A stretch of 64,000 nucleotides of DNA from Paramarasmius palmivorus (GCA_037176845.1 JAYKXP010000189.1:17030-81029), one strand, 5' to 3'. Positions 1 through 10,736 are shown, counted from the stretch's first letter. Notes: generated from the sequence alone by a model not told the origin. A program made the numbers and translations.

Positions 1-264
1 AGAAGGCAGGACGGACGTAGTGACCTACGACGTACCGACAGGGCTATAGGTTATGTCTCGCGTATCTAAGGTCTCAACTCACAACCTGCTTCTGGGTTAT
101 TCATACAGTTTGGTTCGTCGAGGTTTAATATCGTAGATGTTTTATCCTTAGTCTATATAGGCAGAGACGAATATCACGTTGTAAACATTGTAAACACGTT
201 TCCTCCACTGTTTGTCCATCCGAAGATGAGATAATATACAGGAAATGCGGGTTTTGTTAGCACG

Positions 265-357
265 ACACCGTTGGTGAAGTGGTTATCATGCTTGCCTTCC
301 ATGCGAAAACCCGGAAGACCCAAGCAAGCGGCTCGGGTTCGATTCCCGAACGGTGTA
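265..357 (+). tRNA. tRNA-Gly(UCC), intron-containing
   Basis: The sequence folds as a complete tRNA. The acceptor stem is ACACCGT/ACGGTGT with discriminator A357, the D stem GTGA/TCAT, the anticodon stem CTTGC/GCAAG, and the T arm TCGGG-TTCGATT-CCCGA. The anticodon TCC (298-300) lies in the loop CTTCCAA, and a 21-nt intron (302-322) interrupts it at the canonical 37/38 position. A-box TGGTGAAGTGG and B-box GGTTCGATTCC are intact, and a T4 run (378-381) can end Pol III transcription. The A1-U72 first pair is unusual for a glycine tRNA. It is the first of about a dozen related loci in the window. Confidence 0.88.
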
Positions 358-959
358 CTATTAAAGACCTCTTCGACTTTTACTCTCCGAACTCACCCGG
401 ATTTGGACTCACCAAACTATAAGACGGTGCCCTACGCCTCCTTACAATGCAGATTTCGACGGTGACGAAATGAACATGGAGTAAGTGTGGTATTTCACGA
501 ATCCTCATTCGAAGGGATAAATAAACGAATCATATGCGAATGGAAGTCACCTTTTTCGGCGTAGGCCTCGTCGATGGTATCCCTGGCGTGCAACACGTTT
601 CTGGGTTGTGTATGATTCGTGTTGGTTTCTCTGACCTCATCTACCCTGTCTGTTCGTTCTTTCAAATTTCAGCCCAGACTCGGATGATCACTGCGGTATG
701 AAGAATCAATGTTGATTTTGAAAGTATCTCTCGAGGTTACCCCAAGTCATTCATCGGGCCCTTGGTTCTCAGAATGTTGAGATCCGGGTCCCTCATGGCG
801 ACCTTTGATTTGGAACGTAGAACATCTCACGTTGGTTCATGGATAGACAAGAAAGCGATTACGGTATCGTGATGAAATTCAGTTTTATCCTCAATCAGAG
901 TCTGTCTTCAGGCCCAACGCGCACAAGTGCAATTGGACCAGCGCTTGTGAGTCGGATTT

Positions 960-1250
960 CCTAGAGAGTACAGTGTTTGCACAGCTCTACATCCCAAATG
1001 AGTTTGAGGGCAAGAAAACAACTGCCACCGGCGTTAGCGTAGCCGAGGAGTGGCTTGGGAGGCCCTAATCCTTAGCGCCCGTAGCCTCGAGGTGGTAAAG
1101 AAGCAACGACTAAGGTACGTAGTGGAAGTGAGCAAAACTATAAATACAGACGTCTTACGGGATATCACCTATCGATCCGAGCTACACTTTCTCTTTGCCC
1201 ACTACCTTCTCGATCTTCATGCACCTCTGAGCTTATTCCCAGTAAAAAGC
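960..1250 (+). repeat. Remnant of the 5' flank of the F-box gene unit
   Basis: This stretch (from 'cagctctacatccc' through 'gggaggccctaatcc' and 'ggtaaagaagcaacg') matches the sequence just upstream of the F-box copies at 12.44-12.70, 34.35-34.62 and 41.91-42.18 kb. The F-box coding part is missing, so the unit is truncated near 1.25 kb. The 142-codon open frame over it (1050-1478) is therefore not trusted as a gene. From 1.25 to 2.04 kb I see nothing recognisable. Confidence 0.6.
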
Positions 1251-2039
1251 GGTTCTTTTAATTTAGTTTTGACAGTTTATTTCAGTTTGGTAATTCGAAA
1301 CAAACCGAAAGAATCGCCTTTAATTGACGTCGTTGTCGTTAATCACGAAAGAAACCTAAGACAAATCAAGCCAATTCACTGTGTCGTTACCAGCAATCAT
1401 GAATATCCATTGTGTTACTACAACTTGTATGTACTACGATTACACTATGAATTCTCCTCTCTTTGGCGGCCTCCCTGAGCTCTCCTAGCCCTAGCATTGG
1501 CGTTCGATCTCTGTATCAAATGCTTAGCACGTGAAAACGAAGAATAATTGTTACTTACTTCTCTGTTTGCAGCCGCCGCTTCCTGCAGAATTAATCAGGG
1601 TCATTCCACCATGTGTCGCTGATTCCTTGCAAGCATACATACCAATATCTATTTCCTGCCGTTGGCGTTCTTCATATCCTGTCGGCAGCGTGTGCCTATG
1701 GGTATGGTCACCCCTCTTCGTTCAGTTTCAAGGAGGCTGTTTAACGTAACTTGACTACCTATAGCCGTCCCCACAGAGCTACTCCAACCCTTCCTCCGAC
1801 CACCGTCCACCATTGCGATACTCCCTCCAACCAGAGTATCTTCTACATGCCCCCACTACCGGCCCGAAATTGAACATAATCCCCGGATTGGCCTATCATT
1901 ACCCTCTCCACCATATGCTTCTCGAAATGGCTTCTCATGGCTCGTCTTGCTACTCAATGTTGACAACTTCACCCCTCGTCCCTTCATCTGACATGCTTTA
2001 TCTCTTTTCTAGTTTCCCACTCCCGGTGGCGTTCTCTAC

Positions 2040-2870
2040 ATGGAATTGGAGAGCTGAAAATTGGAAATTGGAAGATAGAGAAGTTTAGCCGATTGCTTCT
2101 GGGCCATGTTGTTTCGGGTATCATTAGATGGGCAGTATCATTCATAGCGGATCAATTGGAAGCGATACGGAAGATAGATCGGGTCCATGAAGTTGGAGAG
2201 GTATGTGCCTTGCATTTACAGACATATAGTCTTTCATACCCTTTAGGTGGCCCAGGCGTACACTTAGTCGTTGTAGGCCTTGCCTCCAATGCGAATCAGA
2301 AGCCTCATCCCATCCCTTTTCAGTATGATTGCCGTCGTCCACCATCACGCGCTGTTGTATCAGTATCATGCGATAATCACCATATCTTGTTCTGCTCTGC
2401 GACAGAGTTGAATGTTCGTTGATTGTATCAGGGGTCGAAACGCACATCGTTTTCGGGTAGATAGATGATGATCAATGAGCTACAAGATCATGAAGGTCTC
2501 AAAAAGGGTGTGTTTCCTGTTCGTCTCGATGCCCACCCGCGCAAATGGTACGCTTAGCGAGGTACGTCTTATCGGATGTGCTTTACTTCTTACTGAATAA
2601 ATTCAAGGTATCTATCCATGACTTTGTTGGTATCGGCTGTCCAGGGTTTCAAGATTATGGACGTTGACCCGAAGTCCTTAACGCTACAACCAGGGGGGAA
2701 GGTCGAGCTAACAATTACTTGGGAAACAGAACGTGACTCCGAGAAGACGGGACAAATATTAATTGGACTCATTTTGGATGGGAAATTAGGGGGAAATACA
2801 TCCCGTATACCTGTATCCCACTCTCCATCCCAAGTTATATTCAACAATGTGACCACAGGGTGAGTACACC
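2040..2870 (+). repeat. Left copy of a ~0.85-kb tandem duplication
   Basis: It is similar throughout to 4470-5350: both carry 'gaattggagag..attggaa', the block around 'gatagatc..gtccatgaagt', 'gaatgttcgttgattg', 'gatcatgaaggtctcaaaa' and the first readable exon of the membrane-protein gene. The copies differ by many substitutions and small indels, so the duplication is old. Confidence 0.7.
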
Positions 2871-3910
2871 TCATTCTTTTGAAGACTTGTGGAGCTCAAC
2901 CATTATCGTTAGAAAGTATGTGGTATATGCAATCGCAAATCCAAAGTGAAGGCTTCATCGTCCTCTAGGATGTGTGATTATCTAATTGAGCACTCAGCCC
3001 TATACCAATTGGTTTTTCACAAGATACCATTGAAATAAAAGCGCAAGATCCACCGGGAAGGTAAGAACCATCGCTTCTATGGTATTACTTAAACACCGAA
3101 TGCGAACCCTGCTCTGTACAGCCCCCAATCACGACCACCTGTCACAAATCCACGGGATGATGATCCACAGCAGACAACTTCTACACCCGCAAATGGCACA
3201 CCACCCACGACTGTGTCATCTACGGCAACGCAGACGGCCTCATCCGCGACTGCGACAACAATTAGTGAGCAGACCAATACCGGAACCAGTAAAAGTGATT
3301 TAAGTGGGACATTCACTTCCGCCAACTCCACAAACGATTCTGCGACAAGCTCTGTGATCAGTGACAGCTTTCGCGGTTCAAACCCAAGGTGTGGCTAACT
3401 TCAGTTCAGCACTCGATGGTCCTGACCTTTTTGTGCAGCGTTACGCCTGTTGGAAACAGTTCTAACATCCAAGACCAGCCCCATGGCCGCCATATGGCTG
3501 CTCTCATAGCCGGACCCGTCGTTGGTGTGGTTGTTTTGATCATCGTCTCTTGCGTTATCATACTCCGGCGCCGGGCTCGGAGAAAGAAGCTTCGGTCTAT
3601 GCAAATAACGACCATTTCCCCATTTTCAGATCCGGCACCGGCATCTGATACGGCAGGTAGAACTCAACGGCAACCGGTGTCTCAGAATCATTATGAACAC
3701 GCGGAGAAGCCTCATGGGGGTGATGCTTCTAGTCCTGATGTCGTCTTAGATGGAAGACAGCAGGAAGTCCCGGAAGCATTACAGGAATCCCGAAGAGAAC
3801 TTCGAGTGAGATACCACGATGATAGTGGTTTCAGGCCTCTGCCTCCCCCGTCTGATGCTGGAGATTCAAATGTTCTTGATCTACCACCTCGGTATGATGC
3901 TGCAATCTAG
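2618..3910 (+). CDS. Single-pass type I membrane protein with Ser/Thr stalk
   Basis: Four joined exons keep one frame: 2618-2859, 2998-3060, 3122-3388 and 3439-3910. Donors GTGAGT, GTAAGA and GTGTGG and acceptors CTCAG, TACAG and TGCAG are all usable. The product has an N-terminal beta-rich domain (FKIMDVDP..VELTITWETE..), then about 90 residues rich in Thr, Ser, Ala and Asn that look O-glycosylated, one transmembrane helix (LIAGPVVGVVVLIIVSCVII), a basic stop-transfer RRRARRKK and a cytosolic tail beginning ISPF. This architecture is common in agaricomycete cell-surface proteins of unknown role; a wall or stress sensor is possible but not shown. The signal-peptide exon is unsettled: an exon with ATGAAGGTCTCAAAAAGG near 2489 is likely, but its splice to this one is unclear, so the true start lies upstream of 2618. 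The cytosolic tail is rich in Pro and Gln. Confidence 0.7.
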
Positions 3911-4469
3911 TTGTAGAGTCAAGTTTGATACCCCGTTGCTTGCACATCGAAGTGCTACGCAGAATGATGAATAGGCTGAATGCAGACATAAATCATGCGC
4001 GAATCTCCCTCGACAGTTCATGATACCAAACGTTCCTCATGGCTACTCTGTGAGGATCACCCTCGGAATGCGTGAGAAATAGAGACCCTAAAAGGGAATG
4101 AAGGAGAAAATACGGTGTTGATTCGACGAGTAAATACTTACAAGGAGAATCTACTTAAGTACTACTCAATGAAACAGGAGATATGGAACTGAATGATTAG
4201 TAACTAAGTAACTGAAAGAAACAAGTGTGAACTAAAAGACAGAAACAAGTGTGAGTCCGACTGTAACGCGTGTGAACTATGACAGCGGACCGGATCATGA
4301 CATACTCCCTCTCGAATGGCTCGTAGACTTTGAAATTTGACAGGCTGATATCTGTGTCTTACACGTGTCACTGCAAGACGCTCGAAGGTTGGGTGAGTTT
4401 GAGACTCCGTCATTCGCTCACGCATTTACTGCTTACGCTCTGGCTTGCCATCTTGTTTCTTCCGTCACA
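3911..4469. other. Intergenic, no gene seen; short direct repeat
   Basis: No exon with coding character is visible. AGAAACAAGTGTGA occurs twice, at 4217-4230 and 4241-4254, separated by 10 nt. Nothing else stands out. Confidence 0.5.
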
Positions 4470-5070
4470 TGGAATTAGAGAGTTGAGAATTGGAAGTTTG
4501 AAGACGGGTGCTTCTGGGTCATGTTGGGTTCGGTATCGTTGGATGATCATTATCAATTACGGCGGATCGATTAGAAGCGATCAAGGAAGATAGATCAAGT
4601 CCAGGAAGTCGGAGAGGTATTCTGTGTTGTGGTTATACAGTACATGCGTAGAGCCTACGATCACTCTATGTAGTCACTCATCTTAACATCTATTTCCTGC
4701 CATCCTCGCCTTTCATAACCTTTCAGCGGCGCAGGCGCATACTTAGTCATTGTATGCTGAGACCTCAAGACCTCATCTAATTCGCGACAGTAACAGTTGT
4801 GCACTATCATTTGCCCCATGTTGCGTCACTGTCCATATTTTGTTCCGCTCCGAGTTTGCGGCAGAGTTGAACGTTCGTTGATTGCATCAGGGGTCGACAC
4901 GCATAGTGTCCGGGTTGAAAGATGATTACATTATTTACATAATGAGCTACGAGATCATGAAGGTCTCAAAAGGGCGTAATTTGTGGTTTGTCTTGATGAT
5001 AATTCCCGCCCGCAAGAATGGTACGCATAGCGATGTACGTCTTAGTTGGATGTACTTTGCTTTTTACTGA

Positions 5071-5340
5071 ATGACCCTGACTTTTAGATATCTAGCGATG
5101 TTTTCGTTGGCGCCGGGTGTGAAGAGCTTCAAAATTACAGACGTCGTTCCCAAGTCCCAGGTGCTACCTCCAGAGGGGAATGTTGAGCTAATCATCACTT
5201 GGGAAACGGAAAGTGACGTTGAGAAGAAGGAACAGATATCATTGGGGTTGTATTTGAATGGAATGTATAAGGCCACCGTGCCTATGCCTGTATCTCAATC
5301 TCCATCCAAAGTCACATTCAACAATGTGAACGCAGGGTGA
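5071..5340 (+). pseudogene. Truncated paralog of the 2.6-kb membrane protein
   Basis: It encodes only the beta-rich domain (FKITDVVPKS..VELIITWETESD..) and ends at a preserved splice donor (GCAGG|GTGAGT) at the position used by the intact gene at 2859. None of the downstream exons (stalk, transmembrane helix, tail) can be found between 5341 and 5750, so no complete protein is possible. It is the right half of the 2.0-5.3 kb tandem duplication, which evidently did not include the 3' exons. Confidence 0.65.
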
Positions 5341-5752
5341 GTACGCTTCATTCTTTTGATGACCCACGAGGCCCAACTATTGTGCTTAGAACATGATCCA
5401 GCGTCGAGAAACAATTCACTGTTCTCGGCCCAGCTCGGTTTGTGAATTGTGATACCGATTCGTCTCGTCTCTCCGAGTCGTAAGATCTCATAAAGTCTTC
5501 TAGGTTCGGCGGAGAAGGACAGATAAACGTGTTGCATAATCACTGTTTCCATTGGCACTTGAAGTTACAGTACTTTGAGAGACAATTGCCGAGGACATGG
5601 ACATTTCACCTCACCGGCTCGATTCCCGCGTCCATTCAAAGTCACTCGTGGCATTTTGCCAACCTCGCACCCCATGTTTCTCCGAGTATTGAAGCAACGA
5701 AGAAAAGAAATTGTGCCAGTGCAAGTAAAAATTGTACTCCTGTCGCGACTAC

Positions 5753-5839
5753 CTAATGCGCCCGGCAAGACTTGAACTTGCTACCTCAGTAGGTCATCCC
5801 ACAATGCAGCAGTGGTGTAGCGAACTGAGCCAAGGAAGC
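5753..5839 (-). repeat. Degenerate tRNA-like sequence of the R1 family
   Basis: On the minus strand it has TTGGCTCAGTTCGCT (A-box-like) and a T arm GCAAG-TTCAAGT-CTTGC. The acceptor strand no longer pairs with the 5' end. It resembles the better-preserved heads at 5938-6018, 6407-6485 and 23492-23571. The stretch 5345-5750 before it holds nothing I recognise. Confidence 0.45.
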
Positions 5840-5859
5840 GCATCAAAAATCCGAGTAAT

Positions 5860-6345
5860 ATTTATGACAAAAAAGCACCCCGGATGCCGTAGATGTACTT
5901 TTGAACATGGAGAAAAAAACACACCTTACTATTCATATGCTCCCTGCAAGCTTTGAACTTGCGGCGCTCGCGATTGCATAATATTTATACCACGGTGAGC
6001 GAACTGAGACAAGGAAGCGTGGGCGTTAGGGCGTGGTCCGACACATGCACCCTCTGCCCTGTTGTTTGAATTTTTGCTTTTCTTTCTTCAACTACGACCA
6101 CCGATGTTTGCTGATGCAAATGTTAGTCTCTTTCTTCTTTTTTTTATCGACGGCTGCTTCATTGGATGGCTTTTCAGAACTTAGTACAACATCGCCTCTT
6201 CTCCCAATGGATCGACAATCGAACGTACGTTATATACCTTTGGAGTATGGCCTCACGTTGCGGGAGCTGTTCTTAACGACAGTTGTCAATAACTGTCCAT
6301 TTCACGGTTCCGCGGCAGTGATTACAAAATCACTAAAGCCCCCTG
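5860..6345 (-). repeat. R1 repeat, copy 1, with tRNA-like head
   Basis: The head lies at 6018 to 5938 on the minus strand: acceptor GCTTCCT/AGGGAGC (one G-T pair) and a T arm GCAAG-TTCAAAG-CTTGC. The D arm is decayed and no anticodon can be read securely. Beyond the 3' end of the head both copies share a body containing 'gatgccgtagatgtacttttg'. On the plus strand the head is followed by 'ccctgttgttt' and 'cttcattgga'. A tRNA-derived SINE or a duplicated tRNA pseudogene would both fit. Confidence 0.5.
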
Positions 6346-6349
6346 GCTA

Positions 6350-6960
6350 AGGCTCGGATGTCGTAGGTGTACTTTTGGGGCAAGCAAAACCACTATTCAC
6401 TGCATATGCTCCCTGCAAGCTTCGAACTTGCGACCTAGCGATAGCTTAGCAATACGGGGTGGTGAGCGAACTGAGCCAAGGAAGCGTCGGGGTTAAAGCG
6501 TTCCTGGGGTGACGTCATGTAACCCTACGCCCTGTTGTTTCGTTTTTCTCGTTCTTCGACCACGACTCCCAACGTTCGCTGATTCAAAGGTTCATCTCTG
6601 TCATTTTTTCCATCAACGAGTGTTTCATTGGAAGACTTTTCGGGAAATGCTAAAACGAGGAGGTACGTCTCCCTCGTCTCGATTATCACCGGTTGCTTAT
6701 CTCGATTGACTCCAGCTTCCTTCCTTCAACCACGATGACTCGGTCAACGCTCTTGGCTCCAGGTACGTCTTTTTTGACCCTCGTATGACTGGGTAACTCA
6801 TTGGCTGAATTAGGTATAACCCTTTCCCTTGCATCCGACCAAACGACGCGTAACCGCGTAACCTTCCAGCCGCCTAGCGTTCGTCGTAGGAGGAATAATC
6901 GAAGATGGAAAAAGCATGGGAAGGGCAACATATCCGCACAGAGATGTTCTCCGCCACTCC
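6350..6960 (-). repeat. R1 repeat, copy 2, with tRNA-like head
   Basis: This is the best-preserved head: minus strand 6485 to 6407, acceptor GCTTCCT/AGGGAGC, perfect 5-bp T stem GCAAG/CTTGC with loop TTCGAAG. It lies in tandem with copy 1 at about 480-bp spacing. The plus-strand continuation (TGACGTCA at 6510-6517, 'cttcaaccacgatgactcgg', 'ccctttcccttgcatc') recurs at 17.54-18.06 and 23.53-24.01 kb, so this is an interspersed family. Confidence 0.6.
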
Positions 6961-7734
6961 TCGCCTCGTCCTACCCCTCCGTCTGTTTGAAATCCGTACG
7001 CTCGCAAGCACCAGCGCCCTACCGTCACTACGTCACCTTGGCCCCCCTTCCCTTGCATAGCAACACATACCACGATGCATGCGCGTCATCCTCCGGTGGA
7101 CAGGGTATGGCTGTCGTTTTGAAGGAAAGGTTGTCGGGTTGTTTTAAGGTAGAGGGCTATATTGAGGAATGCTACCAATCATCAACACGATGTATCGACT
7201 ACTCCATCTCCCCAACGCTCGCGGCTCGAAGACATCCATCATACCCGACTTGAACACAAACACCCCCTTCATCGTCTTCTCCATCAAAGCATTCTTTTGC
7301 TGCGCAAATTTCTCGGATCTACCAAAACGCCGCCTCGTCGCCTCCCGTACCAACAAGCATGCGACTCGTCGTCCTATAAGTCAGGTTACGGCTGTCGTCC
7401 GGAAGGAATGGGTACCGGCTCGGGTGGGCAAGATGACGTATCCTATCCACATACTCCAGTTCATCCCGCTGGTGCCCTGAAGACACCCACCCTATCGAAC
7501 ATGAATACCCCTTTCACCCGCACCCAACCATTCCCAGATGGGATGTAGCACGTCTACGCCCCATTACGCCTTCAGTCCTCCGTTTGGGAACCTAGGTTCT
7601 CCAGAGCGAATCTCACCTCTGACCTCTCGCTTCAACGCCTGCACGGACATCTTCCCCCTCATTCTGCTTGTTGAAGGAGTGGAGGAGAAGGAGGATTGCA
7701 CGAGAGGCATGTCACAAGGAGTCCTGCTATATCA

Positions 7735-7756
7735 GGTTCGATTCCCGAACGGTGTA
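7735..7756 (+). pseudogene. 3' fragment of tRNA-Gly
   Basis: Only the T arm and acceptor 3' strand remain (GGTTCGATTCCCGAACGGTG plus two bases). At this point the left segmental copy stops matching the right copy ('gtcctgctatatca' is shared, then they diverge), so a recombination breakpoint lies at or inside a tRNA gene. Confidence 0.65.
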
Positions 7757-8361
7757 CTACCTGTGTGAGCTTTTTTTAGGTCAAGGGTCGTTATTTTGCC
7801 TTCGCGTCTCACAAACCGGAACGTTCGTCTCTTGGGTTTACTTGAAGGCTTTTGTTGTACGCACTCCGGGATCGATTGTTGTTGAGGCGACGAAGCGTAT
7901 ATTACTGGTCTTTCGTGTTCTGTGAAATGTTTGATCTGGCGAATGATATGAAGTCATCTTTGTTCTCGGAGCGTATTCGTTGGATAGATATTACCAGTTG
8001 CATGTACTGCGGTTCTGGGTTATTGCCGTCTGACAGAGTACTAGAATCCGGCTAGATCATCTCCTGTATAGACTACACGTCCTCTCCTTTCAACCCAACT
8101 CAAGCCACTGGATGTCCCCTCGAGTCCTTGGTATTCCTTTGTCTAAGGTTCGGTGACCAGTTACGCTGTGCGCTCCGTATCTGCCAAACACTGTTGGTGA
8201 AGCGGTTATCATGCTTGCCTTCCGTCGATTCTGTTCATCCAATTGCTTATCATCGCTCGCCGCACACCGTATTAGCATAAACCAGGCCCGCAACTTCGGC
8301 AGTTGGGGCCCATTCCGATTCGACATCGTGAGGAATAGGCTAATAGGCTAATGAAGAATAA

Positions 8362-8498
8362 GGTGCGAGGCACCGGAGAGGCGAAGCCTGGAGAAGATGA
8401 TGGTGAGGCCATTATGTAAAGGAGGTGCGTGGCACCATGGACAAAAGGCGAAGCCTTTAGAGAAGAAGAAAAGAAAGATAGAAGAATGGCGAAGCCAT
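8362..8498. repeat. Cluster of short perfect hairpins
   Basis: Five perfect stem-loops with 3-nt loops lie within 137 nt downstream of the recombinase gene: GGTGC-gag-GCACC (8362-8374), AGGC-gaa-GCCT (8379-8389), GGTGC-gtg-GCACC (8424-8436), AAAGGC-gaa-GCCTTT (8444-8458) and ATGGC-gaa-GCCAT (8486-8498). A sixth, ACGGC-gga-GCCGT, lies inside the coding region at 8728-8740. Three share the core GCGAAGC, known to form an exceptionally stable DNA mini-hairpin. Confidence 0.7.
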
Positions 8499-8550
8499 AT
8501 GATGAGGACTCACGATGGAGCGAGGCAGGAGGTGGGGAGTGACGGCGGCA

Positions 8551-9609
8551 TCACTGACGTAAGTGGGCTTGTAAAATGGCTGGATGCTTGCGGATATAGA
8601 TGTGGAATGCATCTGAAGACCAGCGGCCTGCAGCTTGAATTAGATGTGGAGGAACACCATCTTCGGCCAATGATGTAGCACCCCCAGATCGAAGAGACTG
8701 TCCTGCAAAGGAAGGATCGGGAAAGAGACGGCGGAGCCGTTTGATAAACCAACGTCGTGTGGGAACTTCACCATTAGACTTCAGCCAAAGGAATGGATGA
8801 AGAAGGAACCGTTGGTCGCGTTGGGACATATAGGATTGTATGATAGGGCGTGGATTGAGGTCATCTGTGCGATCAGGTACAATGACTTTATTACCTTCGA
8901 AAAGAGTATCGGTCTTGTGACGTTCAAGCCAGAAAGAGAATCCTTCTGGGAGCCATTGAACAGAGGAACGGAGTGAGTACTTGCGAGAGTTGCGAAGAAG
9001 GACGGTATCATGAGCTACCATTTCTCCGAGGCGAAGTAGTGCAAAGAATCCAACAAAGAGGAGTGTTAGGAAAAGACAGTCATCGTATGAAGGTTGTGGT
9101 GGATGGCATAACCTTGCAAACCGAAGCTGATTCTTGGTTAAGGGGGCCTTTCGACAGGCAGGTTTCCCATAGAGGCGACGGCATCCTTTCATCGTTCGAC
9201 GGACAAGAGGATGATTACGAGAAGTACGGACATCGGGATAGAATGGTTCGAGAAGGTAGCAGATCCCAGAGAGATACTTGTTCACGCTCTTGGGATCAAT
9301 GAAGGAGGACATATAGGCGGCGAAGTAACTGAAGGAGTTGGCATTTGGTTCCATGGGAAAGTCGTGTTGTTGTGTAAATTTGACCCATGCGTTGAGTCCA
9401 GAGCGATAGGTGCTGTTTGAAGTGGCATCGATGGCAAGACCTAGAACGGTGTTGCGTTGCTGATCAAGTTTGGTACGTGACCAGGTCGGTTTGTGGCGGA
9501 CCCGACGAACCGCACGTGGAGGAGTCATGATGAGGATGCCCCCAGCGTATTCCGAGGGGGTTTCATCATGGAAAGGGAAGGAGAGTGAGAGCTTTGAATG
9601 ATTGAGCAT
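8551..9609 (-). CDS. Tyrosine recombinase
   Basis: The 352-residue product has an N-terminal helical core-binding domain (STYRSGLNAWVKFTQQHDF, with SVNKYLSGICYLL after it) and a C-terminal catalytic domain. Box I arginine is in ALLRLGEMV, the beta-hairpin lysine in HKTD, box II reads GQSLRSGGAT and is followed by GRWSSDAFHIYIRKHP, with the Trp and the nucleophile Tyr. The usual His of the H-x-x-R motif (GHSxR in relatives) is Gln here. It belongs to the phage-integrase fold proteins common in agaricomycete genomes. The frame is uninterrupted. ATG at 9609 is the first in frame; an internal Met before TPPRAVRRVRH is equally possible. It is the only gene in the element that splits the tRNA, so it probably moved it. 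Confidence 0.85.
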   Translation of the reverse strand: MLNHSKLSLSFPFHDETPSEYAGGILIMTPPRAVRRVRHKPTWSRTKLDQQRNTVLGLAIDATSNSTYRSGLNAWVKFTQQHDFPMEPNANSFSYFAAYMSSFIDPKSVNKYLSGICYLLEPFYPDVRTSRNHPLVRRTMKGCRRLYGKPACRKAPLTKNQLRFARLCHPPQPSYDDCLFLTLLFVGFFALLRLGEMVAHDTVLLRNSRKYSLRSSVQWLPEGFSFWLERHKTDTLFEGNKVIVPDRTDDLNPRPIIQSYMSQRDQRFLLHPFLWLKSNGEVPTRRWFIKRLRRLFPDPSFAGQSLRSGGATSLAEDGVPPHLIQAAGRWSSDAFHIYIRKHPAILQAHLRQ

Positions 9610-10643
9610 GAACTGGCATCACACCGAGAACAACTCTCACAAACGTGTGTTCTTCTGGCGATGCAATGAGAAGAGACAAGGGAAAAAGTACTGGGGACAT
9701 ACCTGGCGACGTAGTGAGAAGAGACAAGGAGAGTGTCTCACTCCGTCGCCAGTGTAACGGATCTGCGGAGAATGCCGTGAGTATGACGAAATCACGCTGA
9801 CACGATGACAGCACTCACCACTGCTCTCTCACTTGCGACCTCGGCGGTGGAGAGAGCATATCCCACTTACGGCGCGGGGCGCGGGGACGGTGAGTGCTTC
9901 GGAAACATGCAGAGCTTGCTACTGATGCAATTAATCTTTTGTAGACTCGCAAGCTCATCTAAAATCGACCAAGATTAGCAAGCGGCTCGGGTTCAATTCC
10001 CGCCCGGTGTATATTACAACCGAGTGTCTCTCGTTTTTCTTTATTCTCCGTTTTATCTCGTCAAGGCTTTCAACCACGGTGGGTGCTCTCTTCATTCAGC
10101 ACATCGTCCACCAACGTCTCTGTTACTTTGTTGTACGCGGATGGGTGTCTTGTAAGTTTGAAGCATGTATCAGAGTTTTTTCCGTACCGACTTTCTGCTT
10201 CGAGGCCTCGAGATGTTTGATCTGTCGAAAGGTATGGATTCCTGAAGCACGCCTTCTTCCCTGGTTGATATAGCCACATTTCTTTCTGATCAGTTTTCAT
10301 TTCCTTCAAGTGTCCCTGATCGTTAGGGATTCCAATGTTTTCAGGTATAGATGAATAACGCGTCTTCGTCGGTAAGAGTCTTCGTGCCGATGCTGATGTT
10401 CTCAGACTCAGAGTGCAGAGCGTTGATCTCAGGATGACTTGATTTGGGACGTAGTTCAAGTCCATGGGTAAGGATGTTTCATTGCAATACTTGAATCGAA
10501 GAGCTTTGGCTCTTAGTCTGAACACCAGAGCCACTAAATCCTCTCCACTCCAATAATGATTGACTTCTTATGTCCCAGCATGGGTTCCGAGCTCTTGATA
10601 CTGCAAAGGGGTTGACGTTGATTCCGGGGAGCGTAAAACAACG

Positions 10644-10736
10644 ACACCGTTGGTGAAGTGGTTATCATGCTTGCCTTCCATGGTTCTGGTCTCCTTCGGA
10701 CAGCAAGCGGCTCGGGTTCGATTCCCGAACGGTGTA
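10644..10736 (+). tRNA. tRNA-Gly(UCC), intron-containing
   Basis: All stems are perfect (ACACCGT/ACGGTGT, GTGA/TCAT, CTTGC/GCAAG, TCGGG/CCCGA). Anticodon TCC is at 10677-10679 and a 21-nt intron at 10681-10701. A T5 run follows about 20 nt after the gene. The mature sequence equals that of 265-357; only the intron differs. The near-identical copy in the right duplication is 32,250-32,342. Confidence 0.88.

Larger units (their letters stand above)
8243..9972 (-). mobile_element. Tyrosine-recombinase element in a tRNA intron
   Basis: The boundaries come from comparison with the empty site at 31,521-31,614. The inserted DNA is flanked by CCAA at 8239-8242 and 9969-9972. No long terminal inverted repeats or LTRs are visible. 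A short identical flank and a tyrosine recombinase are what Crypton-type elements leave when a circle recombines into a target, but no Crypton DNA-binding (GCR1_C-like) domain is seen in the protein, so I do not assign a class. The element has one clear gene, on the minus strand, followed by a run of short hairpins. Confidence 0.7.
8188..10012 (+). pseudogene. tRNA-Gly split by an insertion in its intron
   Basis: The 5' half (8188-8222: acceptor, D arm, anticodon stem and anticodon TCC) and the first intron bases (to 8239) are separated by about 1.73 kb from the last intron bases and the 3' half (9971-10012). The uninterrupted equivalent stands at 31,521-31,614, with the same intron start and end. 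The acceptor is also weakened (ACACTGT against CCGGTGT), so this copy cannot give a tRNA. Confidence 0.8.

Noticed and set aside
1050..1478. 142-codon plus-strand frame
   Set aside because: It overlies the non-coding 5' flank of the F-box unit found in three other places, where the frame is not conserved.
8243..9972. Naming the recombinase element a Crypton
   Set aside because: The short flanking repeat fits, but no second DNA-binding domain or other diagnostic feature was seen, so the class is left open.
10070..10534. 154-codon minus-strand frame downstream of the split tRNA
   Set aside because: The duplicated region at 31.6-32.1 kb does not keep the frame, and there is no motif.
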